Source: Alisma plantago-aquatica (Eukaryota; Streptophyta; Magnoliopsida; Alismatales; Alismataceae). Taken from it: a DNA stretch of 64,000 nt. The notes below the pieces were generated by a model. That model ran no database searches. It was not told where the DNA came from and saw only the letters and a program-made list of their open reading frames with translations. Positions 46,101 through 57,453 of the stretch are shown piece after piece. Numbering within the stretch: position 1 is the first letter of the stretch; every line of letters begins with the position of its first letter. The stretch covers positions 1,127,923,244-1,127,987,243 of the forward strand of contig OY856412.1 in NCBI GenBank assembly GCA_963693085.1, in the 5' to 3' direction. A program made the translations under genes and the position numbers.

Positions 46101-49100
46101 GATTACTATGTTGCCATTGCAGCAGATCTTGCTCTTAGTTTATACACCTGTTTCATACTAGAAACCAGATATCTAGGCTAAATTACCTTCATTGGCTGGG
46201 TATACACCATATGATCCCATTGAATTATGTGAAGGGATGCTTGATGCTCATTGACTACCTCCAAACATGTTTTGTCTTATGACCTACCTGTATGGATACT
46301 GCAGTTCAGTGAATGCCATGAAAGCACAAGCTTCCCTCTTATTATTCTTGCTATTATGCAGATATTACCTGCATCATACTACACAATTGGTCTAGTTCTT
46401 TTTGGATTGGGGGTGGGGGGTTATCATATGATTCTAACGCAGTTTTCCTATGGGGAATATGTAAAGGCTTTTTTTACTGATGACTTGCTATGTTTTAGCA
46501 GTTATCTGGTAACAAAAGAGATCCAATACCTAACAGAACTTAACTTGGGATGGTGTTTATCAAACGATCCATTGATTTGGGTAGACAGTACATATGATAT
46601 AATAGAAATGTAGAGTTTTTTCTTTTTATAGACAGCATACTGTGTTTTAGCATTTATGTGTTATCAAAAGAAATTCAATACCTGACAGAACTAAACTAGG
46701 GATGGTTTTTATCAGTTGATCCATTGATTTGTGTAGACAGTCTGATATAACAGAATTGTGTAAAGGTTATTTCTTTTTATTTGACGCAATACTATGTTTT
46801 GGCATTTTTTTAAATCTAATATCTGACAGAAATTAATTAGTATATGTTTTAGCATTTATGTGTTATCAAAAGAAATTCAATACCTGACAGAACTAAACTA
46901 GGGATAGTTTTTATCAATTAACCATTGATTTGTGTAGGCAGTCTGATATAACAGGAATGTGTAAAGGTTATTTCTTTTTATTTGACGCAATACTATGTTT
47001 TGGCATTTTTAAAAAATCTAATATCTGACAGAAATTAATTAGGGGTGGTTTTAAAATCAAGTGTTCGATTGATTTGGGTAGATGGTAAATGTTTTGTGAC
47101 TTATGATCTACTGTTATGGATACTGCAGTATTCTTACCTGCATCATACTACACAATTGGTCTAGTTCTTTTTGGATTGGGGGTCGGGGGTTATCATATGA
47201 TTCTAACGCAGTTTTCCTAGGGGGAATATGCAAAGGCCTTTTTTTACTGATGACTTGCTATGTTTTAGCAGTTATCTGTATTCTTACCTGCATCATACTA
47301 CACAATTGGTCTAGTTCTTTTTGGATTGGGGGTCGGGGGTTATCATATGATTCTAACGCAGTTTTCCTAGGGGGAATATGCAAAGGCCTTTTTTTACTGA
47401 TGACTTGCTATGTTTTAGCAGTTATCTGGTAACAAAAGAGATCCAATACCTAACAAAACTTAACTTGGGATGGTGTTTATCAAATGATCCATTGATTTGC
47501 GTAGACAGTAAATATGATATAACAGAAATATATAGAGTTTTTTCTTTTTATAGACAGCGTACTATGTTTTAACATTTATCTGTTATCAAAAGAAATTCAA
47601 TACCTGACAGAATTAAACTAGGGATGGTTTTTATCAATTGATCCATTGATTTGTGTCGACAGTCTGATATAACAGGAATGTGTAAAGGTTATTTCTTTTT
47701 ATTTGACACAATACTATGTTTTGGCATTTTTTTAAATCTAATATCTGACGTAAATATGATATAACAGAAATATTTAGAGTTTTTTCTTTAATAAACAGCA
47801 TACTATGTTTTAGCATTTATCTGTTATCAAAAGAAATTCAATACCTGACAGAACTAAACTAGGGATGGTTTTTATCAATTGATCCATTGATTTGTGTAGA
47901 CAGTCTGATATAACAGGAATGCGTAAAGGTTATTTCTTTTTATTTGACGCAATACTATGTTTTGGCATTTTTTTAAATCTAATATCTGACAAATTAATTG
48001 GGGATGGTTTTAAAATCAAGTGTTCCATTGATTTGGGTAGATGGTAAATGTGCTTTAACAGCAATACTTCCCATGCAAAAATGTTTTCAGGATTGACCCA
48101 TTAAATTGTTTCAATGGTTTGGGTTCGTTACATTGCAGGTGTTGCAGTTTGTTTCTCTTACTACCTATAGTCATACACTCTTTCTGCAGGACACTGCACA
48201 TTTGATTGTTAGGCTAACTTACTTTTACTGGCGGGGTTGATTTTGTTATTGACATCTCTTACTACCTACGAGAGTTTTACGCTGTCTGGAGGGGGGGGGG
48301 GTCAGACAAAAGTGGACGGGGCGGTTCTCTCGATAATAAAAAAAAGAAGTTTTCCTGTTACTCGTAGTTTTCTCTGAATCATACTTTAAATGGGATTGAT
48401 TCGTATGCTTGTATTGGCTGGGTATCACATGTGATCCCATCGACTAGATGTGGTAAACTGGTGCTATTTATTACATAATGCTCTTGTTGTTGGTGCTATT
48501 TATTACAATTTGTACTTGCATCATACTGCCATCATACGGTAAATCCCATCATGTATGTGAAGGGATGATCTCAATCGATTCACTTGCTAAATATGTCCTC
48601 CTTACAAGCAAAAGTATTATCCGAAACCTGACAGTACAAGCAAACTATGGGTGGTGTTCTCTCCAATTGGTCAGTTGGACATGAACGTTTTTGTTTTTGT
48701 TTGTGATGCTCATCTACTAGTAGATTTCCTTCGACATTGTCACAATAAACCATGATTTGCCAAATTTAATCATGAGAAAGTACAAAAAAAATATGGCTTT
48801 TCCTAGCAACTGCACATTTTACTAGGCTATGCATGTCCAAATTTTGGTAATCACACCTTTGAAATGTGCACTGATTGTGTTGTTTTTAAATCTATTGAAC
48901 TTGATGCAGAATAATCAAAGTAGATCTCCGGTTTCCACTGCAGCCTATTGTTTCATCTCAAGCTAAGGATCTTATCAGCCAGGTAGATATAGTTTTTCCC
49001 TTCCAGGACAAAATTTTGCACAGCCTTTGAGATGTTTCTCTATGCACTAAGCTTCATTTGCATGATTGATTTGCAGATGCTAGTCAAGGACTCCACAAAA

Positions 49101-49178
49101 CGCCTGCCACTGCACAAGGTTCTGGAACATCCCTGGATACTACGGAACGCTGATCCCTCAGGCATCTACAAAGGTTGA
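42556..49178 (+). CDS. AUR1: Aurora kinase (plant alpha-Aurora, AUR1/AUR2 type)
   Basis: Serine/threonine kinase of mitotic spindle and chromosome segregation; histone H3 is a known target of the family. Nine exons: 42556-42594, 43609-43722, 43943-44089, 44191-44286, 44508-44603, 44682-44778, 44855-44972, 48910-48982 and 49077-49178. All have GT-AG borders and join to 293 codons plus TGA, close to the usual plant length (about 294). Motifs in order: glycine loop GRGKFGHV, lysine in [22 protein letters not shown], activation loop [16 protein letters not shown], and the ending ADPSGIYKG. The start MAIASETQ fits plant relatives; an in-frame ATG at 42547 would add MPA. Exons look intact. Oddities are a 3.9-kb intron 7 full of duplications and a long C/CA run in intron 1. 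AUR1 versus AUR2 cannot be separated here. Confidence 0.95.
43067..43118. repeat. Poly-C plus CA microsatellite in Aurora intron 1
   Basis: A run of about 22 C followed by about 15 CA repeats. Likely length-variable. Confidence 0.95.
44977..46262. repeat. Tandem duplication of about 640 bp in Aurora intron 7
   Basis: Two nearly identical copies, 44977-45615 and 45616-46262, each starting AGGGATAGGTTACTGAATC. The first begins five bases into the intron. Differences are a few extra bases (for example GCTTAGCA after CAGTAAA) and the length of a G run (9 against 11). Neither copy contains coding exon sequence. Confidence 0.95.
46340..48060. repeat. Mosaic of short duplications in Aurora intron 7
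   Basis: A module of about 150 bp (TTCTTACCTGCATCATAC ... GCAGTTATCTG) is perfectly repeated at 47131 and 47281 and present once more in variant form at about 46360. A second module (TTAGCATTTATSTGTTATC ... TTGACGCAATACTATG) occurs at about 46650, 46850, 47570 and 47810. The pattern points to repeated unequal exchange. No gene. Confidence 0.88.
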
Positions 49179-49870
49179 TAGCTGTGGCAATGCTATAATC
49201 GACTTGTTATTTCCAGAAAATGCTTCCCTCGTCAAATGTATTCCTTCTTCATGAATGAGGGAAGCACTTCTCTACGATGATAATGCTTACTCAGAGCATT
49301 TGTTTGTAACATATAATTGTTGAGGAAACGCAATTGAGATGTCATTCATTTAATTACTTGTTTTGCTGTTGGAATCTGTTTCCCAATGTATGTAAATGCC
49401 TACGTTGTTAAGGCTCGTTACTTCAATCAACTAAGTCCCCGTGTTCCTCGAAAGATCTCTTAGTCGTTCAATAATGTTTACTACTTGTAATGCATCTTTT
49501 GTAACTGATTGGAATAACAGAATCTTATTAATAGTCTATCTTTGGCAATGTTTGTCTCCCGGCTTTGTTCGGCACCATACCTAAAATGCAGCTCCCTGGT
49601 TCAAGAAACTCTTGGCAATCCAATCCAATACCAATCATGGACCAACAAACGGGGTGTTCCCACTCATCTTCCATTGTGTTTTCTTTTTATTAACCGACTC
49701 CTCTTTTATCAATTGCAAATCATCGAACAACAAAACAATTAAACTGTTAGATGTGTTGGCCACGGTGATTGCGTCCGCGCTTGGGCAACCACTCGTCACA
49801 ATCATATTACTATGGAGTAAATACAATACAAGGATTCAAAAGTCTAAAGCCAGCCTTTTTTTTTTTTGTT
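49179..49870 (+). other. Aurora 3' UTR and downstream DNA
   Basis: AT-rich 3' region. Candidate poly(A) signals such as AATAATG and AATAAC lie at about 49470-49520. No other gene seen. Confidence 0.4.
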
Positions 49871-50080
49871 CCTTTCCACTAAACAAATTGGGGAGGCATT
49901 GCGGTTTCTGACGACGTCAATAATTGTGAAACACTGACACATTATGGTGAGCAATTGTAGAAAGTCTAGTTCTGACTTGCACCGTAAGAGCACACCAGCC
50001 CAATGGGCGGCCGCCGTTTGGTGGCGAGAAGTGGCGTGCTTGATCCCGCATGACGATGACATGGGAGGGGTAGGATAGAA
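49871..50080. repeat. Left remnant of a short tandem array split by MULE-2
   Basis: The stretch GGAGGCATT ... TTTCTGACGAC, then ACATTATGGTGAGCAATTG through CCAATGGGCGGC and GGGAGGGGTAGGATAGAA, recurs at about 57495-57640 and in part at 57770-58090. It is the sequence into which MULE-2 inserted. Confidence 0.8.
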
Positions 50081-50132
50081 GAGCTACGCTACACATAGTG
50101 TCTTTCAGACCCGGTGGCAAACCCGGTTTACC
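50081..50132 (+). repeat. MULE-2 left terminal inverted repeat (diverged)
   Basis: Begins GAGCTACGCTACACATAG. Its partner is 57402-57453 on the other strand, beginning GAAAAAATCTACCCATAG. Right next to it is a perfect 16-bp palindrome, GGTTTACCGGTAAACC, at about 50126-50141. Confidence 0.65.
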
Positions 50133-50189
50133 GGTAAACCGCGAAAAACATTCCCAGCCGTTTCCGGCGCAAGTCCCGTGATATTTTCA

Positions 50190-51890
50190 CATTTCCCGTG
50201 ATATTTTCACACTTCCCGGTTCTAAACGAGAGAACTCCTCTCTCCCGCTCACGCAACGGTTCCCATTCCGCTTCGGCTTCCGGTTGCGCGCTCTCTTCCG
50301 CGCTCTCTTCCGCTCTCGCGCTCTCTTCTCCGGTCCAGTTTTCCGGCAGCGCCTCCGCCTCTGCTCTCGTTTTCTTCTCCGGCGGCTCAGCAGGGCCTCC
50401 TCGGCTTCGTCCTCCACCACCAGCAGCTTCGTCCAGCGGCTTCGTCCTCCAGAAGCAGCTTCGTCCTCCAGAAGCGGCTTTGTCTCTCATACAGATGTAG
50501 ATGTTGCAGATGTTGGCATTTCTAGTGCAAAACAAAAAGTAAGATATTGTATACATACATGCAGTACTAACATACAGTTGATTTTTATATTCCTACGTAC
50601 AGTACTAATCTATCATTGATTTTTATATTCCTACACCTGCGTATAATACTAATGTATAGTTGATTCGTATAAAAGATTATACGAAATGATCTAACATTTA
50701 TTTTCTGTTATGCTAGGATAAAGATGATGAAATGCAAATGGTAAATACAACTCCAGATGTTGCAGGTGTTTGCATTTCTAGTGTACATCAAGAAGTAAGT
50801 TATTGTATACATACAGACAGTACTAAAATTCATTTGTTTTTTTGTATTCCTACGTTTGTATTCCTACGTACAGTACTAATGTCTCATTAATATTTATATT
50901 CCTACGTACAGTACTAATATACAGTTGTTTATTAGCTTCCTACGTACAGTAATAATGTAAAGTTGTTTGGTCTTATTTAAAGGAGACTCAAGCTGGATTT
51001 ATACTTGACAAAGAGATTGAAACTATATATGCATCCCAAAAAATGACGGAAGGTTCGGCGGAACTTGGAGAATCTTCAAAAACAAGACTCCATTATGAAT
51101 TTGATGATTTAATTCATAAAGATGGGCAGGTATTTGTATCTTCACTGTATAAATTTATTTGTTTGTCAAGATAAATAATTCACTCAATAAACAGCAATGG
51201 ATTGATGCATTGATTGACCATATGGAGAAATTTGAGAAGAAAATGAGCCCAAGCTCACTGGTGAAAAATATTAAGTATAGACCACGGACAAGAAAGGCTA
51301 AAATGTTGGAAGAAGAAGTATCAAAAGGTCCGTTCAAAAAAATGCGGGAGTTTGATAACACCGCTGTTCAGTATTTGTCTAAAGAAGAAAAACAAACACT
51401 GATAAAGGTATATACATTGATGTACACATTGTTCTCTTTGGTGGTTTTTTTGTAGTCTATGTATAATACTTTAATAGATATGGTATTTTTTTGTTGGTTT
51501 TTAATTGTGAAATCTATTTGCAGCTAACGTGTCAAGGGAGTGATGAAGATACAGTTGTTTTCAGATCTCCACATGCAATAATTATGCGGAAGGATATGAA
51601 AGAACTGGTCAAAGTAGGAGGGATGGTCACGAATTAGGTAGACATACACAATGTCTAATTTTATAAGTTATGTACACATCTACATACATACTGTGCTTTA
51701 CTAAACACGTACTGTACGTTGATAAATATTGTCTGTTATCTAATATACAATATTCTTCTAGGTGATGGAGGCTGTTATGCAGTTAAAAAGGTGCATGCAT
51801 GAGAATATGAACTGTGATGATTATTTCATTTTTAATACATCACCGCCACAAGCCATAAGAGATCAAAATAAAGTGGAAGTGTGGGTATAA
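50190..51890 (+). pseudogene. MULE-2 + strand gene, N-terminal part of a Ulp1-like gene
   Basis: A chain of exons with sound splice sites: a GC-rich first exon ending near 50537, then 50717-50794, 50983-51129, 51195-51407, 51524-51637 and 51762 to a TAA near 51890. The first two exon ends are internal copies of each other (DVADVGISS and DVAGVCISS). Later exons are Lys/Glu-rich. The stretch IIMRKDMKELVKVGGMVTN, followed in the next exon by VMEAVMQLKR, resembles the segment that precedes the catalytic domain in transposon Ulp1 genes. An in-frame TAG sits exactly at the 51637 splice border. No His, Asp or Cys box follows, so the protease part is missing. Confidence 0.4.
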
Positions 51891-51899
51891 GAGGGACCT

Positions 51900-52260
51900 A
51901 AAAAAAAATTCAACATATTGATTGTTAAAATAATTTGTGTTTGCATAATAGACGTACTGTACTTGGATGTTGATCGATACTTTGAAGTTGGTGTGTTTGA
52001 AGATGTTTTGTATATGAAAGAGTGTATGCCGGGTATATGTATAGTGAAATTACAAATTATTCAAATTGTATGCATGAAGATGAGGTACTGTACTCGAAAT
52101 AATCTATGTACTGCCATAATGTATGCTGAGGTACTGTACTAGAAAGTAGTTTGCACATAACCTATGTGCATGTCTCTAGCCAAATTAATTAAAACAGTTT
52201 GTAATATGTGAGAAAACATAAATACATACTCAAAAAATGATAAAGTAATTCCTAATACAT
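51900..52260. other. MULE-2 spacer between its two converging genes
   Basis: AT-rich. Contains three or four copies of the GTACTGTAC word (51951, 52084, 52131). No catalytic Ulp1 motif and no other gene seen. Confidence 0.5.
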
Positions 52261-52261
52261 T

Positions 52262-55225
52262 TCATCCTCTAGGCGGACAATTATTGAACCACCCATTATG
52301 AAATCTATCGAACAATTGTGTATTTGTTGTCATAGTAGGATTGGATAAATTAGGAGGTCGAACTGCTTCCGTATTAGGTGAAGTGTAAGGAGAGTCATTG
52401 AGATCTTGAACAAGTGTATTTGGACGCACTTCAAATGGGTCTGGCACTTCAATGTTAATTGCATCTTGTTCTAAATGTGTAGTGATGTTGTCTGTACGTA
52501 CTGTGCTCGAATCTTTATTGATGTCGGTATCTGCCTTCTTTTTTGTTGTCTTTCTTTTTTTTGATGCCGCTAGCTCTCTCTTTGATTTCTTTCTGGAACT
52601 TGAAGGTCGTCCAACACGAATAGCTACAGCAGGATCTTGTATAGGTGGTGTGTTTTCCTGATAGAAAAATATATACAAAAAATTTAAATGTAAAAGTACT
52701 GTACGTGTAAAGTACTGTACGTGACTTGCAAATGTTAAATGTATGTACGTACAATACGTGTCTTACCGTTGTCACATGACCTTTCTCCTTCAATATACTG
52801 TTTACTCTTTGATATGCATCTGCTAGCTCGCGTTTGACATGATCATAATATTCGACAGATGATCTTGCTAAATTAACAAATCCCCCACATATACTTAAAA
52901 TGTGCTCAGCACGTTGCTCAGGCTCATCACCAATACTAGAAAGAATGGTGTGATTAGAGTTGTAATCACGATGTATATCTTTCCGCCATCTGTCCAAAAT
53001 ATATTGTTGAGGGATCTTTTCCAGTTTCAAATGTCTACTAATGACGCACAAAATATGACTGCATAAAATACCCTTTGACTCAAAGCATAGACATGAACAT
53101 TTGATCATGGTCTCTTGACTAACGTACTTTACGTGAAACTTCTTCACAACTGATTTGCATTCCTCTGCATTTATCATCACATCTTTGTGTTCTGTAACAT
53201 CAAATGATGATTGAATAGAATCCCCATATATGAGTTTGGACTCACAAAACATCATTCCTTCAAGTTCATTTTGGAATTTTCTAAATAAATTAATAGTATA
53301 TGTTTCAGCGTACTGTGCTTCGATCTTAGAAGCTGTTATAAGGTGGGGTTTTTTGTGGGCGCATTCAAAGTCTGCTAGTTTCTCTTTTTCATATTTAGAT
53401 TTAAGGGCAGATTCATATTGAGAAATAAATTGTTTTAGTGATGTGCGTGAATTCACATAACCATCAAAAAATGCATTCATAGATTCACTTCTTTGTGTAG
53501 TTGACATATTGGCCCAGAAATATTTATCAACATAGATAGGCACCCAAAGCTGTTTTAGCTCATAAATGCTAGAAAGCCAGCTCTGTTCTTTCTTACTAGC
53601 AAGCTGGATAGCACTCTCCCAGATGTTCTCAAACTCAGTTACAGATGTACTCTCATAAACAGCCTCTTTAACTATTTTTGAAACGGCTGAGTTCTTTCCC
53701 AATTTCTCTGGAAGTTTTTTCATAATATGCCACATAAAAAGACGATGACGAGAATTGGGGAAAGCAGTTTTAACAGCGTTCATAATATGTTGTGCCTGAT
53801 CAGTGACAATACCCTTAGGTTCGACACCACCTGAAATTACAACAAAGGGAATAACATATTACGTTTGGGGAAGTACTATACGTGAAATATTCGAGTACTG
53901 TACGTGATAAGAAGTATTTGTTTACTTAACCATACATTCCAGCCATGTTTTGAATAACCATACATAATTCTCTGTGGTCTCCTCACACAATAATGCACAT
54001 CCCAGTAAAATAGAATGACCATGATGATTGATGCCGACAAAGGGGGAAAATGGCATTTCGTATCTATTGGTCAAGTAAGTTGTGTCAAATGTGATAACAT
54101 CGTTAAAATATATGTACGCATGCCTAGATCTTGAGTCCGCCCAAAAAATGTTCTGTAAAATGCCAAGGTCATCGATATCAAGTACATAGAAGAAATCATT
54201 GTTTTGTTTTTGCATTGCAATGAAATATTTTTGAATTGCTTGAGCATCGCCTTTGCCAAGACGGAGATTTCTTGACGATGCAGCATAGTTCATCAAATTC
54301 TTTTGCGTAAATGGTAGATTGTCAAAAGATCCAACTTCAGCAACAAAACTAGACATAGATTTGGCTGGTTGGATACCTGTAGAATTTGAAGAGTTACTAA
54401 TATGCACAAAGTGCAGTAAATGATTATTTTATATAGTACAGTACAGGTCTGTTATGTAATGTGCTTTAATAAGTACTATACGTGGACATGTAGGAAGTAC
54501 TCAATAAGAGGTACTGTACGGATGTGTATTCAATTTACTAATGTACTGTACGTCAAGTATTTATATACTAATAGTTGAATGTACAATGCATTAAAGTATA
54601 AGTAATTGAAAGTACTTATTTATCCGCACTGTCGTTTAATTCTATGCGTCTTTGTATGTCTTGAGGAATCTTCCTTTTGGATGGTAAAAGTCTTACCAAA
54701 CGAGGCTCTAGAAGTTCATGGTTATGATTTTCTATAAAGACAGAAATATAATACTTGCCAATATAATTACGACGCAGTCTTATACGAGCTGGACAGTTTG
54801 TCTTAGCGGTTGGCTTGTATCTGTACAAAGAGTCTTTTTGATCTTTTGGCGGTGGACCTGACTTGGCACAAGCAAATGTCACTCTTTTAACAACGTTATC
54901 ACCCGGTTCTTTAGCAGAGTGCGCTGTTATAACACCAAACCCACATTTGTCTGCATAATTGGTGTAAAATTCTCGAGCTTCAGTTATAGAGTAGAATGAT
55001 AAACCAATTTCTAGCTTTAACGTAGCCTCTACTTCTTGTGATGCACAGTGATTATGAACTTCGTTTGGGCTTGAGTCAATCTGTACGATTTTGTAAATAT
55101 ATCACAAAATAATAATAATAAGAGTTGTGTATAAGTACTGTATGAAGTTTTTGAACCTGAGGGGGATCAGACTCTACACTTTCAATCGGCATACAAGAAG
55201 AATTATTGTTGCCTTCTAAATCCAT
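52262..55225 (-). CDS. FAR1-type Mutator transposase of MULE-2, apparently intact
   Basis: Five exons on the - strand: 55157-55225, 54630-55080, 53936-54376, 52767-53830 and 52262-52657, joining to 806 codons plus stop with no internal stop. Domains: FAR1 DNA-binding domain (AREFYTNYADKCGFGV, then TNCPARIRLR and ENHNHEL), MULE DDE core (Asp in FDTTYLTN near residue 270, Asp in VTDQAQ near 330, Glu in TTQRSESMNAF), SWIM finger CSCLCFESKGILCSHIL near 570, and a basic C-terminal exon (KKSKRELAASKKRKTTKK, probable nuclear signal). The third exon must end at the GTATGG donor to keep frame; the neighbouring GTTAAG would shift it. All four introns carry the element's GTACTGTAC word. The exon structure is my prediction. 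Confidence 0.85.
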
Positions 55226-55309
55226 CTGAAATTGTATAAAAAATGAATAATCTGTAAAAAAAAATTGTATACAATTGCATAAAAATGAATGATCTGTAAA
55301 CAAAAAATG

Positions 55310-56600
55310 AATTATCTGTAACTATGTTACGTACAGTACTTATAAAATTGCATAAAAGAGTGTGTTGTAGAAATTATGTACTGTACGTATCGTTCAGCAA
55401 ATTACTATGTTTGTGACTCAATTATGTTACATACAGTACTTGGCCGATTGCATAGAAGGGGGGTTGTAGAAATTGTGTACTGTATGTTACATATGCTGGA
55501 ACACTCGACACATCTGAATTGAATCCCTTTACGTACAGTACTTATACAGCTGCATAAAAGAGTACGTTGTAGAAATTTGGTACTGTACTTAAATGAATGA
55601 ATCCTCATTATGATACGTACAATACTTATAAAATGAAAATTTGAAACAAAAAGAAGTGAATGGTCTGTAACTATGTAAAATACAGTACTTGGCCGATTGC
55701 ATAAAAGAGGGGGGTTTAAGAAATTGTGTACTGTACGTATAATTATACAAGATGCTGGAACACTCGACACATCTGAATTGAATCTCGTTACGTACAATAC
55801 TTATATAGCTGTATAAAAAAGTGCGTTGTAGAAATTGTGTACTGTACGTATCGTTATGCAAATTACTAGAACACTAGACAAATCAGAATTGAATCCATTT
55901 ATGGTTAAGTAAATGAATCCTGATTATGATACGTACAGTACTTATACAAATACATAAAAATAAATTTTTAAAATAAAAATAAATGAATGGTCTGTAACTA
56001 TTTTACGTACGATACTTATACAATTGCATAAAAAAGACAAATATGGAAATTGTGTACTGTATGTATAATTATAAAAAATGCTGGAACACTAGACACATCT
56101 GATTTATAGTTAAAACTAATTGAATGAATTCCGACTATGATTTGTACAGTACTTATACGTTTGCATAACAGAGGGTAGTTGTATAAAATCTTCACTGTAA
56201 TTATTGTTAGATAAAATATCAGTTTTTCAACATGAGGGGCATCGGACACTAGAACTTGAAATGGGGTTACACTTTCAATCGACATAGATGCAGAATTATT
56301 GCTGCCTTCTAAATCCATCTGAAATAAATACAAGTTATAATGAAGAAAAATGAGTATTGTATTAATAAAAAAGTGCATATACAATTGCATAAAAGATTGC
56401 ATATACAACTATTACAGATGAAGAAAAATTAGTATTGTACTTATATTCAACTGAAGATTGAACAATATATAAACTAATTGAATGAATTCTGATTATGATA
56501 TGTACAGTACTTATACATACTGCATAACAGATAGGAGTTGTATAAAATCAGTACTGTACGTATAGTTAGATAAAATATTTAGTGCTGCAGAAATGTTTAG
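55310..56600. repeat. MULE-2 subterminal tandem repeats rich in GTACTGTAC
   Basis: Imperfect units of about 180-220 bp built from the blocks CGTACAGTACTTATAC, GATTGCATAAAAGAG, GTTGTAGAAATT and TGTACTGTACGTAT, with CTGGAACACTCGACACATC. At least five units can be traced. Short open frames here are by chance. Confidence 0.8.
56232..56318 (-). pseudogene. Duplicate of transposase exon 1
   Basis: The frame MDLEGSNNSASMSIESV ... SDAPHVEKL mirrors exon 1 of the transposase (MDLEGNNNSSCMPIESV ... SDPPQ) about 1.1 kb upstream. The splice-donor border has changed from CAG-GTTC to CAT-GTTG and there is an inserted stretch of about six codons. It is either a dead exon copy or an alternative first exon. 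Confidence 0.65.
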
Positions 56601-57401
56601 TGCAGAACTAAAATTAGTGCAGAACCAACATTAGTGCATATGGGAGTTATTTATTTATATATTTGGAAGTCATTTTGAAGAGGGACATATATAGCATATG
56701 AGAGTTGTGGATGTACAAAATATTTATACATTTGGAATTCATTTGGAAGATGGACGTATATATCATATGGGAGTTGTGGATGTATATCATTGTCGAAATA
56801 AAAAGAAATGAATGGGAGATGCAGTTCTATATGATATTTGAAATAAATAGGCATGGAATGAATAGGTTGAAACAGGCGGTGCTTAATCACTGTCGGAAAT
56901 AACTAATTCAACCATTTTAGGTACAGTACGTATTCATATCTTTGCTTGCTGAAAATGAAAATGGAGTGAATGTTGATGGGAAAAAGGACGTAGATAATAG
57001 AAGGGAAGGGATTTGCAGTTACATATGATATTGGATATAAACAGGCATTGAACGAATACATAGAAACAATATGTGATTCATTTTTAACTTACTGAATGTT
57101 GGGCAGAACTGGTACGTACTGTACTTCTTCGGATCTGGGAGGAACATGGAAATGGAGGGGAAGCTTGAGGAGATGTGCATCTATATAGGTGATTTGAAAT
57201 TAAATGGAGGGAATGATTAGAGGGAAATCGAAATCTGTTAGATTTTTATTTGGTTACGAGATCATGCATCCTTTTTGCATGAAAAGGCATGCAAAATCGC
57301 TGCTAGAGATATCCACATAATGAAAAGGCATGCAGCAGCAGGACTTAATGGACTGGCGCAGCAGCATGACTTAGTGGAGGAAAACGGCAGATGAGTATTC
57401 C
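56601..57401. other. MULE-2 right subterminal DNA
   Basis: No gene. A unit of about 70 bp (GGAAGTCATTTTGAAGA ... GAGAGTTGTGGATGTA) is repeated at about 56664 and 56734. The last ACGTACAGTACT-type words are at about 56919 and 57115. Confidence 0.55.
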
Positions 57402-57453
57402 CGAGGAGCGGGTATGTGTCCGGGTATAGGGTGTGCTATGGGTAGATTTTTTC
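57402..57453 (-). repeat. MULE-2 right terminal inverted repeat (diverged)
   Basis: Reverse complement begins GAAAAAATCTACCCATAG, aligned to the left end as described for 50081. Confidence 0.65.

Noticed and set aside
46251..47572. Open frames of 64-120 codons in Aurora intron 7
   Set aside because: They fall in duplicated intronic modules and repeat with them. No domain is seen.
50187..50556. Arg/Glu-rich open frames on the - strand of MULE-2
   Set aside because: They lie opposite a Ser/Pro-rich + strand exon in a repetitive GC-rich block. The + strand exon has a splice donor and a logical continuation.
53922..53935. GTTAAG at the end of transposase exon 3 as the splice donor
   Set aside because: Using it shifts the frame of the following exon; the GTATGG donor five bases earlier keeps the frame and the TDQ motif. 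RNA data would settle it.
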